Below are positions 54,916 to 64,000 of a stretch of DNA of 64,000 bases, one piece after another (the first letter of the stretch is position 1; every line of letters begins with the position of its first letter). A program made the position numbers and the translations under genes. The notes under the pieces are model-generated. The model did no database searches. It saw nothing but the letters and a program-made list of their open reading frames with translations, and had not been told where the DNA came from. This DNA is from Paracoccus jeotgali (GTDB lineage: Bacteria; Pseudomonadota; Alphaproteobacteria; Rhodobacterales; Rhodobacteraceae). The stretch is taken from contig NZ_CP025583.1 in NCBI RefSeq assembly GCF_002865605.1, positions 1,964,501-2,028,500 of the forward strand, written 5' to 3'.

Positions 54916-56562
54916 ATGGCGCGTTACATCTTTATTACCGGCGGCGTGGTGTCCTCGCTTGGCAAGGGACTGGCATCGGCGGCCCTGGGCGCGCTGTTGC
55001 AGGCGCGCGGCTTCACCGTCCGCCTGCGCAAGCTGGACCCCTATCTGAACGTCGATCCCGGCACCATGTCGCCCTTCGAACATGGCGAGGTCTTCGTGAC
55101 CGATGACGGCGCCGAAACCGACCTCGATCTGGGCCATTACGAACGCTTTACCGGCGTCTCGGCGCGGCAGAGCGATTCCATCTCGTCCGGGCGGATCTAT
55201 TCCAACGTGCTGGAAAAGGAACGGCGCGGCGAGTATCTGGGCAAGACCATCCAAGTCATTCCCCACGTCACCAACGAGATCAAGCAGTTCCTCGCCACCG
55301 GCGATGACGAGGTCGATTTCATGCTGTGCGAGATCGGCGGCACCGTCGGCGATATCGAGGGGCTGCCGTTCTTCGAGGCGATCCGCCAGTTCATTCACGA
55401 GCGTCCGCGCGGCGAATGCATCCTGATGCACCTGACGCTGCTGCCTTATCTGGCCGCCTCGGGCGAGTTGAAGACCAAGCCCACCCAGCACAGCGTCAAG
55501 GAACTGCAATCCATCGGCCTCGCCCCCGACGTGCTGGTCTGCCGGTCGGAACATCCGATCCCGGAAAAGGAACGCGCCAAGATCGCGCTGTTCTGCAATG
55601 TCCGTCTGGATGCCGTCATTCCCGCCTATGATCTGAAATCCATCTATGAGGCCCCGCTCGCCTATCACCGCGCGGGCCTCGATCAGGCGGTGCTGAACGC
55701 CTTCCAGATCAGCCCCGCCCCGCGTCCCGACCTGACCCGGTGGGAGGATGTGATCGACCGCCTCACCCACACCGATGGCGAGGTCAAGATCGCCATCGTC
55801 GGCAAATACACCCAGCTCGAGGATGCCTATAAATCCATCGCCGAGGCGCTGACCCATGGCGGCATGGCCCATCGCGTCCGCGTCCGCTCGGACTGGATCG
55901 CGGCCGAGGATCTGGAGGCCAAGGACGGCGAGCATCTGCTGGACGGCTATCACGGCATCATCGTGCCCGGCGGTTTCGGCGAGCGCGGGACCGAGGGCAT
56001 GATCACGGCGGCGAAATACGCTCGCGAAAAGGACGTGCCCTATCTGGGCATCTGCCTTGGCATGCAGGTGGCGGTGATCGAGGCGGCGCGCAATCTGGCG
56101 GGCATTGCCGATGCGGGGTCCGAGGAATTCGACCACGAGGCTGGCAAGGCCCGCTTCACGCCCATCGTCTATCACCTCAAGGAATGGGTGCAGGGCAACT
56201 ACAAGGTCCAGCGGACGCTGCATGACGACAAGGGCGGCACGATGCGGCTGGGCGCCTATACGGCCGTGTTGAAGCCCGGCTCGCGCATCTCGCAGGTCTA
56301 TGACGACGCGACCGAAATCGAGGACCGCCACCGCCACCGTTACGAGGTCGACAGCCGCTATATTCCTGATCTGGAAAAGGCCGGGCTGTCGTTTTCCGGC
56401 ATGTCGCCCGATGGCCGGCTGCCCGAGGCGATCGAATATCCCGACCATAGCTGGTTCATCGGCGTGCAGGCCCACCCCGAGCTGAAGTCGAAGCCGTTCC
56501 AGCCCGCGCCGCTGTTCGCCAGCTTCATCGGTGCCGCCAAGGAAGGCGCGCGTCTGGTCTGA
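54916..56562 (+). CDS. pyrG: CTP synthase
   Basis: PyrG aminates UTP to CTP using glutamine and ATP. The 548-residue protein has an N-terminal synthetase domain starting [19 protein letters not shown], with [33 protein letters not shown] and [14 protein letters not shown]-terminal class I amidotransferase domain follows, with nucleophile Cys in [14 protein letters not shown] and His/Glu in VQAHPELKS. Length is typical. It is followed by a terminator-like hairpin shared with the convergent transpeptidase gene. Confidence 0.98.
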   Translation: MARYIFITGGVVSSLGKGLASAALGALLQARGFTVRLRKLDPYLNVDPGTMSPFEHGEVFVTDDGAETDLDLGHYERFTGVSARQSDSISSGRIYSNVLEKERRGEYLGKTIQVIPHVTNEIKQFLATGDDEVDFMLCEIGGTVGDIEGLPFFEAIRQFIHERPRGECILMHLTLLPYLAASGELKTKPTQHSVKELQSIGLAPDVLVCRSEHPIPEKERAKIALFCNVRLDAVIPAYDLKSIYEAPLAYHRAGLDQAVLNAFQISPAPRPDLTRWEDVIDRLTHTDGEVKIAIVGKYTQLEDAYKSIAEALTHGGMAHRVRVRSDWIAAEDLEAKDGEHLLDGYHGIIVPGGFGERGTEGMITAAKYAREKDVPYLGICLGMQVAVIEAARNLAGIADAGSEEFDHEAGKARFTPIVYHLKEWVQGNYKVQRTLHDDKGGTMRLGAYTAVLKPGSRISQVYDDATEIEDRHRHRYEVDSRYIPDLEKAGLSFSGMSPDGRLPEAIEYPDHSWFIGVQAHPELKSKPFQPAPLFASFIGAAKEGARLV

Positions 56563-56570
56563 CGCGCTGC

Positions 56571-56596
56571 TGCGGCCCGGATGCGTCCGGGCCGCA
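56571..56596. terminator. Terminator hairpin between convergent pyrG and the L,D-transpeptidase gene
   Basis: TGCGGCCCGGA (56571-56581) pairs perfectly with TCCGGGCCGCA (56586-56596) around a four-base TGCG loop. It starts nine bases past the pyrG stop and lies 12 bases past the convergent stop. No T run follows on either strand, so its strength is uncertain, but position fits a shared terminator. Confidence 0.6.
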
Positions 56597-56607
56597 GGGC
56601 CGCACGG

Positions 56608-57252
56608 CTAGATCAGCAGGACCTGCGTGCCGATATTGGCGAAGCCGAACAGTTCCTTGATATGCTCGTTATACAAGCCGATGCAGCCGTTCGAGGATTT
56701 GCGGCCGATCTTGCGCGTGTCATGCGTGCCGTGGATGCGGTAATATTGCCAGCTCAGCCACAGCGCATGGGTGCCCAGCGGGTTGTCGGGGCCCGGCGGC
56801 ACGAAATCCGGCCATTCCGGGTTGCGCTGCTTCATCTCGGGCGTGGGCGCCCAGCTTGGCCCCTCGACCTTCTTGATGATCTCGGACCGGCCGCGGCGGG
56901 TCAGTTCCGATGACACCGGGATCGAGGACGGGTAGAGGCGATAGATGCTCTCATCCTCGGACCAGTAATGCACGCAGCGCGACGTGATGTCGCACAGGAT
57001 CGCGCCATTGGCGAGGCCGCTGAAATAGGGCCGCCAGTCCTGCGCCCGAAAGCTGGAAATATTGCGCCGCTGATCGGCGCCGTCCTCATACTGCACCTGA
57101 CCCGCATCCGGGGTCTGCTGCGCCAGCGCCGGCGCGGCCAGCCCGGTCACGCCCAATGCCGCCCCCGCGATGACGAATCGGCGGCGGTCCAGCCCGCGCG
57201 GGGCGCCGGTTGTGGCAGCGTCAGTGCCGGTTCTGCGAGGGGCCTCGGTCAT
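56608..57252 (-). CDS. L,D-transpeptidase-like (YkuD) protein, Tat-exported
   Basis: This 214-residue protein has a twin-arginine signal (LDRRRFVIAGAALGVTGLAAPALA) and a YkuD domain. The catalytic core reads YRIHGTHDTRKIGRKSSNGCIGLYNEHI, with the His and Cys of the family. In the usual S-x-G-C-[IV]-R motif, the Arg after the Cys-Ile is replaced here by Gly (SNGCIGL). The rest, including GTHALWLSWQYYRIHG, is standard. It probably crosslinks peptidoglycan or attaches proteins to it; activity with Gly is unproven. Start 57252 follows GGAG. Confidence 0.85.
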   Translation of the reverse strand: MTEAPRRTGTDAATTGAPRGLDRRRFVIAGAALGVTGLAAPALAQQTPDAGQVQYEDGADQRRNISSFRAQDWRPYFSGLANGAILCDITSRCVHYWSEDESIYRLYPSSIPVSSELTRRGRSEIIKKVEGPSWAPTPEMKQRNPEWPDFVPPGPDNPLGTHALWLSWQYYRIHGTHDTRKIGRKSSNGCIGLYNEHIKELFGFANIGTQVLLI

Positions 57253-57443
57253 TTCTGTCTCCTGCTCTTGCCGTCTGTCGCGGCTTGTCGATCCTTTCAC
57301 CGATATGTCCGCCTGACGGATTCGGGCAATTCAAACTGTCGTCAGCCGGGCAAAGCGATCACGAATGTTGTGGAAATCACGCATTCTTGGCTTTGTGCCG
57401 GCAGCGGCTTTGCGTAAACATGACGAAAAATCCGAGGGGCAGT

Positions 57444-57956
57444 ATGAAGCAGTTACTTTTCCTGGCGGCCATCGGCCTGTCGCTAGCCGCCTGTGCGCCG
57501 CGCACGCCGGGCGCGCAGATGGGGCCGGACGGGCAGCCGATCCCGGTCGCCTATACCATCACCGGACCCGAGGCCGCGGCCATCCCCGGCCGGGTGCTGT
57601 CGCAGGTCAACATGCTGCGCGCCGGATCGGGCGCGCCGCCCCTGACGCTCGACCCGGCGCTGAACGCGGCCTCGGCGGCGCATTCGCGCGACATGGCGGC
57701 GCAGAACCGGGCGTGGCATTTCGGCTCGGACGGGTCGTCGCCGCTGGATCGGGCGCAGCGGGCCGGCTACCCGGGCCAGCTCGTGGGCGAAAATATCAGC
57801 GAAAGCTATGAAAACGACATCGCCACGCTGCAGGCCTGGATGCAGGCCCGCGACACCCGCGACGTGATCATGGACCCGGTGGCGACGACGCTGGGGATTG
57901 CCTGGTATCAAGAGCCTTCGCGCAAGATCTGGTGGACGTTGCTGACCGGGAAGTGA
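57444..57956 (+). CDS. CAP/SCP-domain lipoprotein
   Basis: This 170-residue precursor has a lipoprotein signal (LLFLAAIGLSLAACAP) with lipobox LAAC. The mature part is a CAP (SCP) domain: VLSQVNMLRAGSGAPPLTLDPALNAASAAHSRDMAAQN, then WHFGSDGSSPLDRAQRAGYPG and ENISESYENDIATLQAWM. The conserved His in HSRDM and Glu in ENIS match known CAP residues. Role in bacteria is mostly unknown. GAGGGG precedes the start. An upstream in-frame ATG is less likely. Confidence 0.85.
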   Translation: MKQLLFLAAIGLSLAACAPRTPGAQMGPDGQPIPVAYTITGPEAAAIPGRVLSQVNMLRAGSGAPPLTLDPALNAASAAHSRDMAAQNRAWHFGSDGSSPLDRAQRAGYPGQLVGENISESYENDIATLQAWMQARDTRDVIMDPVATTLGIAWYQEPSRKIWWTLLTGK

Positions 57957-57959
57957 CCC

Positions 57960-60900
57960 CTAGAACAGCAGGTCAAAGGGCGTGATCACATCGCCCGCGA
58001 CGTCTATGCTGAAATCCAGCCTGCCATCGCCATCGGTGTCCAGTTGCAACTGGACCCGATCCGACAGGCTGGACATCCGCACCTGCGGCTTGCCGCCGCC
58101 GGTAAAGGCCGCCTCGCCCAGCCAGACTAGGCCGCGCCCAAAGCCGGACAGGTCGATCAGGTCGATGCCGCTTTCGAAATCGGTGATCAGGTCGGGCAAG
58201 GGCGGCGTGCGTCCCGGCTCGGGCGTAAAGACAAAGACATCGGCGCCGCCCCCGCCGGTCAGCGTGTCGCGGCCGGTGCCGCCGATCAGCGTGTCATCGC
58301 CCGCATCGCCGAACAGGCGGTCGTCGCCCGCCCCGCCATTCAGCACGTCATGGCCGTTGCCGCCCCACAACATGTCGTTGCCGTCATCGCCGAACAGCAT
58401 ATCATTGCCGTCATCGCCATACAGCCGGTCATCGTCGCTGCCGCCGTAAAGGGTGTCGCGTCCTGCCCCGCCGCGCAGCGTGTCGCGCCCCTCTTCGCCG
58501 TTGATCAGATCGTCGCCGTCCCCGCCCTCGGCCAGATCGTGATCCGGCCCGGCATAGATCGTGTCATTGCCGTCCCCGCCCAACAGCGTGTCATTGCCGC
58601 TCTGCCCATACAGCAGATCGTCGCCGTCCATCCCCATCACCAGATCATTGCCGACCTGGCCGTGTATGCGGTCATTGCCGCTTTCGCCATACAGGATGTC
58701 ATCGCCCGGCCCGCCAAAGATGCGGTCATCGCCGGACGCGCCATAGATGGTGTCGTTGCCGCCGCGCCCGTAAGCCACGTCGTTGCCGATGCCCAGATAG
58801 ACCTCGTCCCCGCCATTGCCGCCAAAGACGGTGTCGTCGCCCGGCCCGCCATTGGCGTAGTTATAGCCATTGCGCATCTCGATCCGGTCATTGCCCATGC
58901 CGCCACAGACGCGAGAGTTCGCGCCCTGCGCGATCAGCCAGTCATTGCCGGCATCGCCATATATCGTGTCGCTGCCCCGGCCGCCCTTGACCAGATCATC
59001 GCCCGGCCCGCCAGAGATCAGGTCGTTTCCCGCCCCGCCCAGAATCAGGTCATTGCCCGGCCCACCCTTGAGGGTGTCGTTTCCGTCGCCGCCCAGCATC
59101 CGGTCATCGCCCATGCCGCCCAGCATCAGGTCGTTGCCATTGCCGCCGAACAGCCGGTCATCGCCCAGCTGCCCCAGCAGCCGGTCGTCGCCATCGCCGC
59201 CGACCATGTAGTCCGAGCCGAAGCCCCCGCGGATGGTGTCGTCCCCGTTGCCGCCCCACAGCCAGTCATCGCCCCAGCTGCCGACGATCATGTCGTCGCC
59301 GCCCATCCCGTTGATCTTGGCGGCCCCGCTTCCGGCCGCGATCTGGTCGGCGCGGTCGGTGCCATAGCGGGTCAGCGCGATGGGTGCCGGCAGGGGCGGG
59401 ACCTTGCCGGGCTTGTAGCCCTGCCCGTCGCCCGGCGGCGCAGGCGGGCTGGCCGAGGTCGGCGGCGAGGCGAGCGGCGGCGTGACCAGATCGGCATAGT
59501 CGATGTCGTTGGCGTAATGGGCCAGCCGGAACATCGACTCGGTGAAGAAGGACGGGCTCAGCATGGTGCCGCTGGCGGTGATGATCTCGATCCGCAGCGG
59601 CCCGGCGATCAGCGCCGCGCCGGTCGCGGTCGGGATGATGCGCAGCTGCGCGACGCTGCGGATGAAAGCGAGCTCGGACAGGTCCAGCATGTCCTCGCCC
59701 GGCACGAAGTCGTGGATCGTGACCAGTTTCGTGCCATGCCCCGGCACGAAGATGTCGCGCCCCGCCCCGCCGCGCATATGGACCACGCCCTCGCGCGCGA
59801 TCAGGATATCGTCGCCCGCCCCGCCATCCAGAACCGAGGACGCGCCGGTGCCGATCAGGATGTCGTCGCCCGCCCCGCCCGTCACCCGCCCGCTGCCCTT
59901 GGTCGAGACCCCGATCCGGCCGGGGTCAAAGCTGAACTGGCTGACGCCGCTTTCGCTGGAGCTCGCGACGAACAACTGGATCTTGCCGCCCACGACCCGC
60001 GCCTCGATGGCCGAGACATCGGCGAGCGACAGGCCGGCATCATCCTCGATCACGCTCAGCAGGATCAGCCGGCCCTGCCCGTCCAGCGTGAAGACCGTGA
60101 TGCCGTCATCCGCGCCGCCGACAAAGATGAAGGCGCGGCCATTAACCTCGGCGGTGGCAAGCGCGGTCGCCGACTGAAACCGCGTCAGCCGCGAATCGAC
60201 CACGTGATCGGTCAGTGCAATCGCCCCCGCCGCCGAGATGCTGAAGACGCTGACCGAATCGCTTTCGCCGCCGGTCACCACCAGAAAACTGCCGCTTGCG
60301 GTGGTGACGCCCTGCACCTCGCGCGGGGCCGAGATGCCGATGGTGCTGTCCAGTCCGATATGGCCGCGCAGCGACAGCCCCGTGGGCGAGACCTGAAACA
60401 CCGCCAGCGTGCCCGACAGCGCCGAGGTCGTCACCGCATAGCTGGCGCCCGAGACGCTGACGACCTCGATATCGGTGAACTCGCCATCGCTGACCCCGCC
60501 GGGCGCGGTCTTGCGGTCGATCAGACCGGGGCGGCCGTTGCCGTCCAGCCGGAACAGCGACAGGTCCATGCTGCCATCCCGCCCGGCCAGCATGTAGCTG
60601 CCGCCCTTCTGGTCGAACACCTTCAGCGCGACAACATCGGCGGGCATGTCGGACAGGGCGACGCGTTCCGACGGCTTGCCGGAACCGGACAGCCCCAGAC
60701 CGAATTCCAGCCCGTTGCTGAACCCCGACCAGACCAGCCGCGGCTGGCCGTTCTGGGTGATCACCGACATCTCGGGCGTGCCGAGCATCAGCCCGTATTT
60801 CGGCGGATCGGCGCGGCCAAGCGCCTGCGCCGCCGTGGCGGCATCCGAAAGGGCAAAGGTGGCGCTGTGCCCCTCTCGGGTCGAGGTCACCAGCAGCGGG

Positions 60901-60995
60901 CCGCTGGCGGTATCGACCACCAGCAGATCGGCGATATTGCCGCCATGCTTCTTGAAGTTCGACGCCAGCTGCGCGACATGGCTGACCGTCAGCAT
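57960..60995 (-). CDS. Large RTX-repeat calcium-binding protein with N-terminal beta-propeller-like region
   Basis: This 1011-residue protein has no Sec signal and is probably exported by a type I system. Residues 1-365 are beta-rich with recurring strands such as VSVFSISAAGAIALTDHVV and FIFVGGADDGITVFTLDGQG, suggesting a seven-bladed-propeller-like domain. A short RTX block lies at 373-417, a beta segment at 420-505, and a Pro-rich linker at about 508-540. About 40 GGxGxDxxx nonapeptides fill 563-920. The C-terminus (921-1011) has FVFTPEPG and a calcium-like DTDGDGRLDF. GGAAGG precedes the start. No type I exporter genes are adjacent. The ligand or substrate is unknown. Confidence 0.9.
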   Translation of the reverse strand: MLTVSHVAQLASNFKKHGGNIADLLVVDTASGPLLVTSTREGHSATFALSDAATAAQALGRADPPKYGLMLGTPEMSVITQNGQPRLVWSGFSNGLEFGLGLSGSGKPSERVALSDMPADVVALKVFDQKGGSYMLAGRDGSMDLSLFRLDGNGRPGLIDRKTAPGGVSDGEFTDIEVVSVSGASYAVTTSALSGTLAVFQVSPTGLSLRGHIGLDSTIGISAPREVQGVTTASGSFLVVTGGESDSVSVFSISAAGAIALTDHVVDSRLTRFQSATALATAEVNGRAFIFVGGADDGITVFTLDGQGRLILLSVIEDDAGLSLADVSAIEARVVGGKIQLFVASSSESGVSQFSFDPGRIGVSTKGSGRVTGGAGDDILIGTGASSVLDGGAGDDILIAREGVVHMRGGAGRDIFVPGHGTKLVTIHDFVPGEDMLDLSELAFIRSVAQLRIIPTATGAALIAGPLRIEIITASGTMLSPSFFTESMFRLAHYANDIDYADLVTPPLASPPTSASPPAPPGDGQGYKPGKVPPLPAPIALTRYGTDRADQIAAGSGAAKINGMGGDDMIVGSWGDDWLWGGNGDDTIRGGFGSDYMVGGDGDDRLLGQLGDDRLFGGNGNDLMLGGMGDDRMLGGDGNDTLKGGPGNDLILGGAGNDLISGGPGDDLVKGGRGSDTIYGDAGNDWLIAQGANSRVCGGMGNDRIEMRNGYNYANGGPGDDTVFGGNGGDEVYLGIGNDVAYGRGGNDTIYGASGDDRIFGGPGDDILYGESGNDRIHGQVGNDLVMGMDGDDLLYGQSGNDTLLGGDGNDTIYAGPDHDLAEGGDGDDLINGEEGRDTLRGGAGRDTLYGGSDDDRLYGDDGNDMLFGDDGNDMLWGGNGHDVLNGGAGDDRLFGDAGDDTLIGGTGRDTLTGGGGADVFVFTPEPGRTPPLPDLITDFESGIDLIDLSGFGRGLVWLGEAAFTGGGKPQVRMSSLSDRVQLQLDTDGDGRLDFSIDVAGDVITPFDLLF
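58236..59309 (-). repeat. 27-base-periodic RTX coding repeats
   Basis: Residues 563-920 of the RTX protein comprise about 40 tandem nine-residue units of the type GG-x-G-x-D-x-[LI]-x, broken at about residues 688-715, where RIEMRNGYNYANG interrupts the pattern. The DNA repeat period is 27 bases. The units are diverged at the DNA level, so slippage should be limited. Confidence 0.9.
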
Positions 60996-61194
60996 GAGAT
61001 TGACCTTCCGACATCCTGCATCAGGCCAAGCTGGCAGGCGGGGGTTAATTTCCCCTTGCCACAGCGCACGCCCTGGCCCCTTGTCGGCAGGGAAATAGCT
61101 AACATGCCGCGCAACGGCGCCCCTACCCTCGCCACGGTTGCGGTGCGGGGCGGGCTATGGCACTTCAATGGCGTCTTCAGATGGGGGTGGCAGG

Positions 61195-61755
61195 ATGCAG
61201 ATCGAAGAGACCGCTTTGCCGGGGGTGATGGTGCTGACGCCGCAGCGGCATGGCGATGCGCGCGGGTTTTTCAGCGAAAGCTGGAACCGTCAGACGCTGC
61301 AGGCCGCCGGTCTGGACCTGCCCGACTTCGTGCAGGACAACCACTCGCTGTCGGCGCAGCCGGGCACGCTGCGCGGGCTGCATTATCAGGCCCCGCCGAT
61401 GGCGCAGGGCAAGCTGGTGCGCTGCGGGCGCGGTGCGCTCTATGATGTCGCCGTCGATGCGCGTCTGGGCAGCCCCAGCTATGGCCAGTGGGTCGGCGTC
61501 ACGCTGAGCGCTGCGAATGGCCGCCAGCTATGGATTCCGCCGGGGTTTCTGCACGGTTTCGTGACGCTCGAGCCGGACACCGAGGTCATCTACAAATGCA
61601 CGCAGTATTATTCGCCCGAACATGACGGCGCGGTGCGGTGGGATTCGGTCGGCATCGACTGGGGTGTCGAGGCGCCGCTGCTGTCCGAGAAGGACCGCCT
61701 TGCCCCCGCCTTCGTCCAGTGGGAAAGCCCCTTCACCTATGAGGGCACGGCATGA
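61195..61755 (+). CDS. rfbC: dTDP-4-dehydrorhamnose 3,5-epimerase
   Basis: RfbC epimerises C3 and C5 of dTDP-4-keto-6-deoxyglucose on the way to dTDP-L-rhamnose. The 186-residue cupin has [32 protein letters not shown] with the catalytic His, and [20 protein letters not shown]. Length is typical. The start at 61195 fits the family N-terminus. First of rfbCBDA, four-base overlap with rfbB. It is divergent from the RTX gene across 199 bases. Confidence 0.96.
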   Translation: MQIEETALPGVMVLTPQRHGDARGFFSESWNRQTLQAAGLDLPDFVQDNHSLSAQPGTLRGLHYQAPPMAQGKLVRCGRGALYDVAVDARLGSPSYGQWVGVTLSAANGRQLWIPPGFLHGFVTLEPDTEVIYKCTQYYSPEHDGAVRWDSVGIDWGVEAPLLSEKDRLAPAFVQWESPFTYEGTA

Positions 61756-62792
61756 AGATCCTGATCACCGGCGGCGCCGGGTTCATCGGCTCGGCGGTGG
61801 TCAGGCAGGCGGTGGCGGCGGGGCATCAGGTGGTCAACCTCGACGCGCTGACCTATGCCGCAAACCTTGAGAACGTCGCCAGCGTGGCCGATGCGCCGGG
61901 CTATGTCTTTGAACATGCCGACATCCGCGACCGCGCCGCGCTGGACCGCATCCTGCGCGCGCATGACCCCGACGCGATCATGCATCTGGCGGCGGAAAGC
62001 CATGTCGACCGCTCGATCGACGGGCCGGGGGCCTTTGTCGAGACCAATATCACCGGCACCTACAACCTGCTCGAGGCGGCGCGCGCCCATTGGCTGGCGC
62101 GCGGCAAGCCTGCGGGCTTTCGCTTTCACCACATCTCGACCGATGAGGTCTTCGGCTCGCTCGGGCCGCAGGGGCAGTTCACCGAGACCACGCCCTATGA
62201 CCCGCGCAGCCCCTATTCGGCCTCGAAAGCGGCGTCCGACCATCTGGTGCGCGCTTGGCACGAGACCTATGCCCTGCCCGTCATCCTCAGCAATTGCTCG
62301 AACAATTACGGGCCGTTCCACTTCCCCGAGAAGCTGGTGCCGGTGGTCATCCTGAAAGCGCTGGCTGGCCAGCCGATCCCGATCTATGGCGATGGCGGCA
62401 ATGTCCGCGACTGGCTCTATGTCGAGGATCACGCCGACGCGCTGCTGACCGTGCTGACCCGCGGCGAGATCGGGCGCAGCTACAATATCGGCGGCGAGAA
62501 CGAGGCCACGAACCTCGAGCTGGTCCAGACCATCTGCGCCCAGATGGACGAGCTGCATCCGCAAGGCGCGCCCCATGCCGATCTGATCAGCTTTGTCGCC
62601 GACCGCCCCGGCCATGACCGCCGCTATGCCATCGACCCGACCCGCATCCGGACCGAGTTGGGCTGGCGGCCCTCGGTCACGCTCGAACAGGGGCTGCGGC
62701 GCACGGTCGACTGGTATCTGACGAACCGCGACTGGTGGCAGCCGCTGCTGGATCGCGACGGCGTCGGCACCCGTCTGGGCGCAGCGGAATGA
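61752..62792 (+). CDS. rfbB: dTDP-glucose 4,6-dehydratase
   Basis: RfbB oxidises and dehydrates dTDP-glucose to the 4-keto-6-deoxy sugar, using bound NAD+. The 346-residue SDR protein begins [20 protein letters not shown]. It has [15 protein letters not shown] and the active-site triad region [11 protein letters not shown] plus [15 protein letters not shown] (Tyr-x-x-x-Lys). Later is [14 protein letters not shown] and [15 protein letters not shown]. It overlaps rfbC by four bases and rfbD by four bases. Confidence 0.97.
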   Translation: MKILITGGAGFIGSAVVRQAVAAGHQVVNLDALTYAANLENVASVADAPGYVFEHADIRDRAALDRILRAHDPDAIMHLAAESHVDRSIDGPGAFVETNITGTYNLLEAARAHWLARGKPAGFRFHHISTDEVFGSLGPQGQFTETTPYDPRSPYSASKAASDHLVRAWHETYALPVILSNCSNNYGPFHFPEKLVPVVILKALAGQPIPIYGDGGNVRDWLYVEDHADALLTVLTRGEIGRSYNIGGENEATNLELVQTICAQMDELHPQGAPHADLISFVADRPGHDRRYAIDPTRIRTELGWRPSVTLEQGLRRTVDWYLTNRDWWQPLLDRDGVGTRLGAAE

Positions 62793-63655
62793 CCGCGCAG
62801 GACGGCGCCGGGCTGCTGGTCTTTGGCCGGACCGGACAGGTCGCGCGCGAGCTGGCACGGCTGGTCCCGCAGGCCGTCTTCGCCGGCCGGGACCGGGCCG
62901 ATCTGACTGACCCCGCCGCCTGCGCCGCACTGATCGACGCGACCCGTCCCGCCGCCGTCATCAACGCCGCCGCCTATACCGCCGTCGATGCTGCCGAAAC
63001 CGACGCCGACACCGCGCGTCTGGTGAACACGGACGCCCCCGGCGCCATGGCCACCGCCTGCGCCGCGCTGGACATTCCCTTAGTCCATATCTCGACCGAT
63101 TACGTCTTTGACGGCAGCGGCGCGGCGCCGCGTGCCGAGGATGCGCCGACCGCGCCCCTGGGCGTCTATGGCCAGACCAAGCTGGACGGCGAGACCGCCA
63201 TCCGCGCCAGCGGCGCGCAAGCCGCCATCCTGCGGACCAGCTGGGTGTTCTCGGCCCATGGCAGCAATTTCGTCAAGACCATGCGCCGCCTCGGCGCCGA
63301 GCGTGACGGCCTGAACATCGTCGCCGACCAGATCGGCGGCCCGACCGCCGCCGCCGACATCGCCCGCGCGGTGGTGACCATGGCGCGCGCCATGCAGGCT
63401 GACCGGGCGGTGGGCGGGCTCTATCACTTCGCCGGGTCGCCCGACACCAACTGGGCCGGCTTTGCGCGCGAGATCTTCGCGCAATCGGGCATTGCCTGCA
63501 CCGTGACCGAGATCCCCAGCAGCGCCTATCCCACCCCCGCCCGCCGGCCGCTGAACTCGCGGCTGTCCTGCGCCGCGATCGCGCGGGATTTCGGCATCCA
63601 GCGCCCCGACTGGCGCGCGGCATTACGACAGGTCGTCAAGGAGTTGAGCGCATGA
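62789..63655 (+). CDS. rfbD: dTDP-4-dehydrorhamnose reductase
   Basis: RfbD reduces dTDP-4-keto-L-rhamnose to dTDP-L-rhamnose with NAD(P)H. The 288-residue SDR protein has the loop [46 protein letters not shown], and the Tyr-x-x-x-Lys in [11 protein letters not shown]. The start at 62789 overlaps the rfbB stop (ATGA). It is followed by rfbA with a four-base overlap, so rfbCBDA are translated as a unit. Confidence 0.96.
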   Translation: MTAQDGAGLLVFGRTGQVARELARLVPQAVFAGRDRADLTDPAACAALIDATRPAAVINAAAYTAVDAAETDADTARLVNTDAPGAMATACAALDIPLVHISTDYVFDGSGAAPRAEDAPTAPLGVYGQTKLDGETAIRASGAQAAILRTSWVFSAHGSNFVKTMRRLGAERDGLNIVADQIGGPTAAADIARAVVTMARAMQADRAVGGLYHFAGSPDTNWAGFAREIFAQSGIACTVTEIPSSAYPTPARRPLNSRLSCAAIARDFGIQRPDWRAALRQVVKELSA

Positions 63656-64000
63656 CCGCACGCAAGGGCATCATTCTGGCCGGAGGCTCGGGGACGCGGC
63701 TCTACCCGATCACCATGGGCGTGTCCAAGCAGCTTCTGCCAGTTTATGACAAGCCGATGATCTATTACCCGGTCAGCGTGCTGATGCTGGCCGGCATCCG
63801 CGAGATCGCCGTCATCACCACACCCGAGGATCAGCTGCAGTTCCAGCGTCTGCTGGGCGATGGCAGCCAGTGGGGGCTGTCCTTCACCTATATCATCCAG
63901 CCCGCGCCCGAGGGTCTGGCGCAGGCCTATGTGCTGGCCCGCGACTTCCTCGACGGCGCGCCCTCGGCGATGGTGCTGGGGGACAACATCTTCTTCGGGC
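63652..64000 (+). CDS. rfbA: Glucose-1-phosphate thymidylyltransferase, N-terminal part
   Basis: RfbA makes dTDP-glucose from glucose-1-phosphate and dTTP, the first step of the rhamnose pathway. The first 116 codons are in the window, cut by its right edge. They show the nucleotidyltransferase loop [16 protein letters not shown], the [16 protein letters not shown] motif and the dTTP/Mg residues in [10 protein letters not shown]. The start at 63652 overlaps the rfbD stop by four bases (ATGA). Confidence 0.97.
   Translation, partial: MTARKGIILAGGSGTRLYPITMGVSKQLLPVYDKPMIYYPVSVLMLAGIREIAVITTPEDQLQFQRLLGDGSQWGLSFTYIIQPAPEGLAQAYVLARDFLDGAPSAMVLGDNIFFG

Noticed and set aside
58236..59309. Regular 27-base repeats taken for a possible CRISPR array.
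   Set aside because: Period equals nine codons of the RTX nonapeptide, units are diverged, no invariant repeat/spacer pattern and no cas genes.
58350..61445. 1031-codon plus-strand open frame opposite the RTX gene.
   Set aside because: Antisense of a GC-rich periodic repeat gives long stop-free frames. The protein has no known motifs, and the RTX frame explains the periodicity.

Overview
The window is an ordinary, densely coded stretch of a GC-rich (roughly two thirds G+C by eye) alphaproteobacterial chromosome of the Rhodobacterales/Paracoccaceae type, most probably Paracoccus or a close relative. The strongest pointer is the cytochrome bc1 operon: its cytochrome c1 carries a long Ala/Glu/Pro-rich acidic insert behind the signal peptide, as known for Paracoccus denitrificans. 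The orders trkA-trkH-hfq-hflX, gpmI-envC and thiBPQ behind a TPP riboswitch also fit. I see no prophage, insertion sequence, CRISPR array, rRNA operon or defence island. No wholly new system stands out. The less explained items are small or regulatory, plus one amine-utilisation locus with an undefined substrate and one large RTX protein.

Layout. 1-4.6 kb: envC-like fragment, gpmI and argC (minus), the GST-fold FzlA-type gene (plus), aroC (minus). 4.7-8.0 kb: TPP riboswitch and thiamine ABC transporter thiBPQ. 8.0-9.9 kb: DUF2794 gene, two overlapping I78-type inhibitor lipoproteins, a TetR regulator. 10-12.5 kb: glutamate dehydrogenase and a ribokinase-family kinase. 12.5-15.7 kb: petABC (bc1 complex). 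15.9-21.5 kb: purine nucleoside phosphorylase downstream of a BMP-type nucleoside ABC importer. 21.7-25.2 kb: radC, a small lipoprotein inside unusually empty DNA, then hfq-hflX. 25.2-28.3 kb: trkA-trkH potassium uptake. 28.3-34.6 kb: aglEFGAK alpha-glucoside uptake and hydrolysis. 34.7-35.3 kb: NsrR-type regulator with an FNR-like box, and tRNA-Thr.

35.4-43.6 kb is a two-armed amine-utilisation locus. A polar-amino-acid-type ABC importer plus one glutamine-synthetase-like ligase runs leftward. A glutamine amidotransferase, a second ligase and a PuuB-like oxidase run rightward. Together they look like a gamma-glutamylation route for an imported amine. 43.6-50.7 kb: housekeeping genes (CoA-binding protein, YHS protein, rlmB, tRNA-Tyr, sodB, ccmI, ruvX, uvrC). 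51-54.8 kb: CaCA antiporter, a 38-residue membrane peptide, an S49 protease, accA, secG. 54.9-57.9 kb: pyrG, an L,D-transpeptidase-like protein, a CAP-domain lipoprotein. 58-64 kb: a 1011-residue RTX protein divergent from rfbCBDA (dTDP-rhamnose), with rfbA cut by the window edge. This may be the start of a surface-polysaccharide cluster.

Many neighbouring genes overlap by one to four bases (TGATG or ATGA junctions), which suggests translational coupling in the thi, nup, trk, agl, permease and rfb operons. Functional calls rest on recognised motifs and gene order read by eye. No database search was run.
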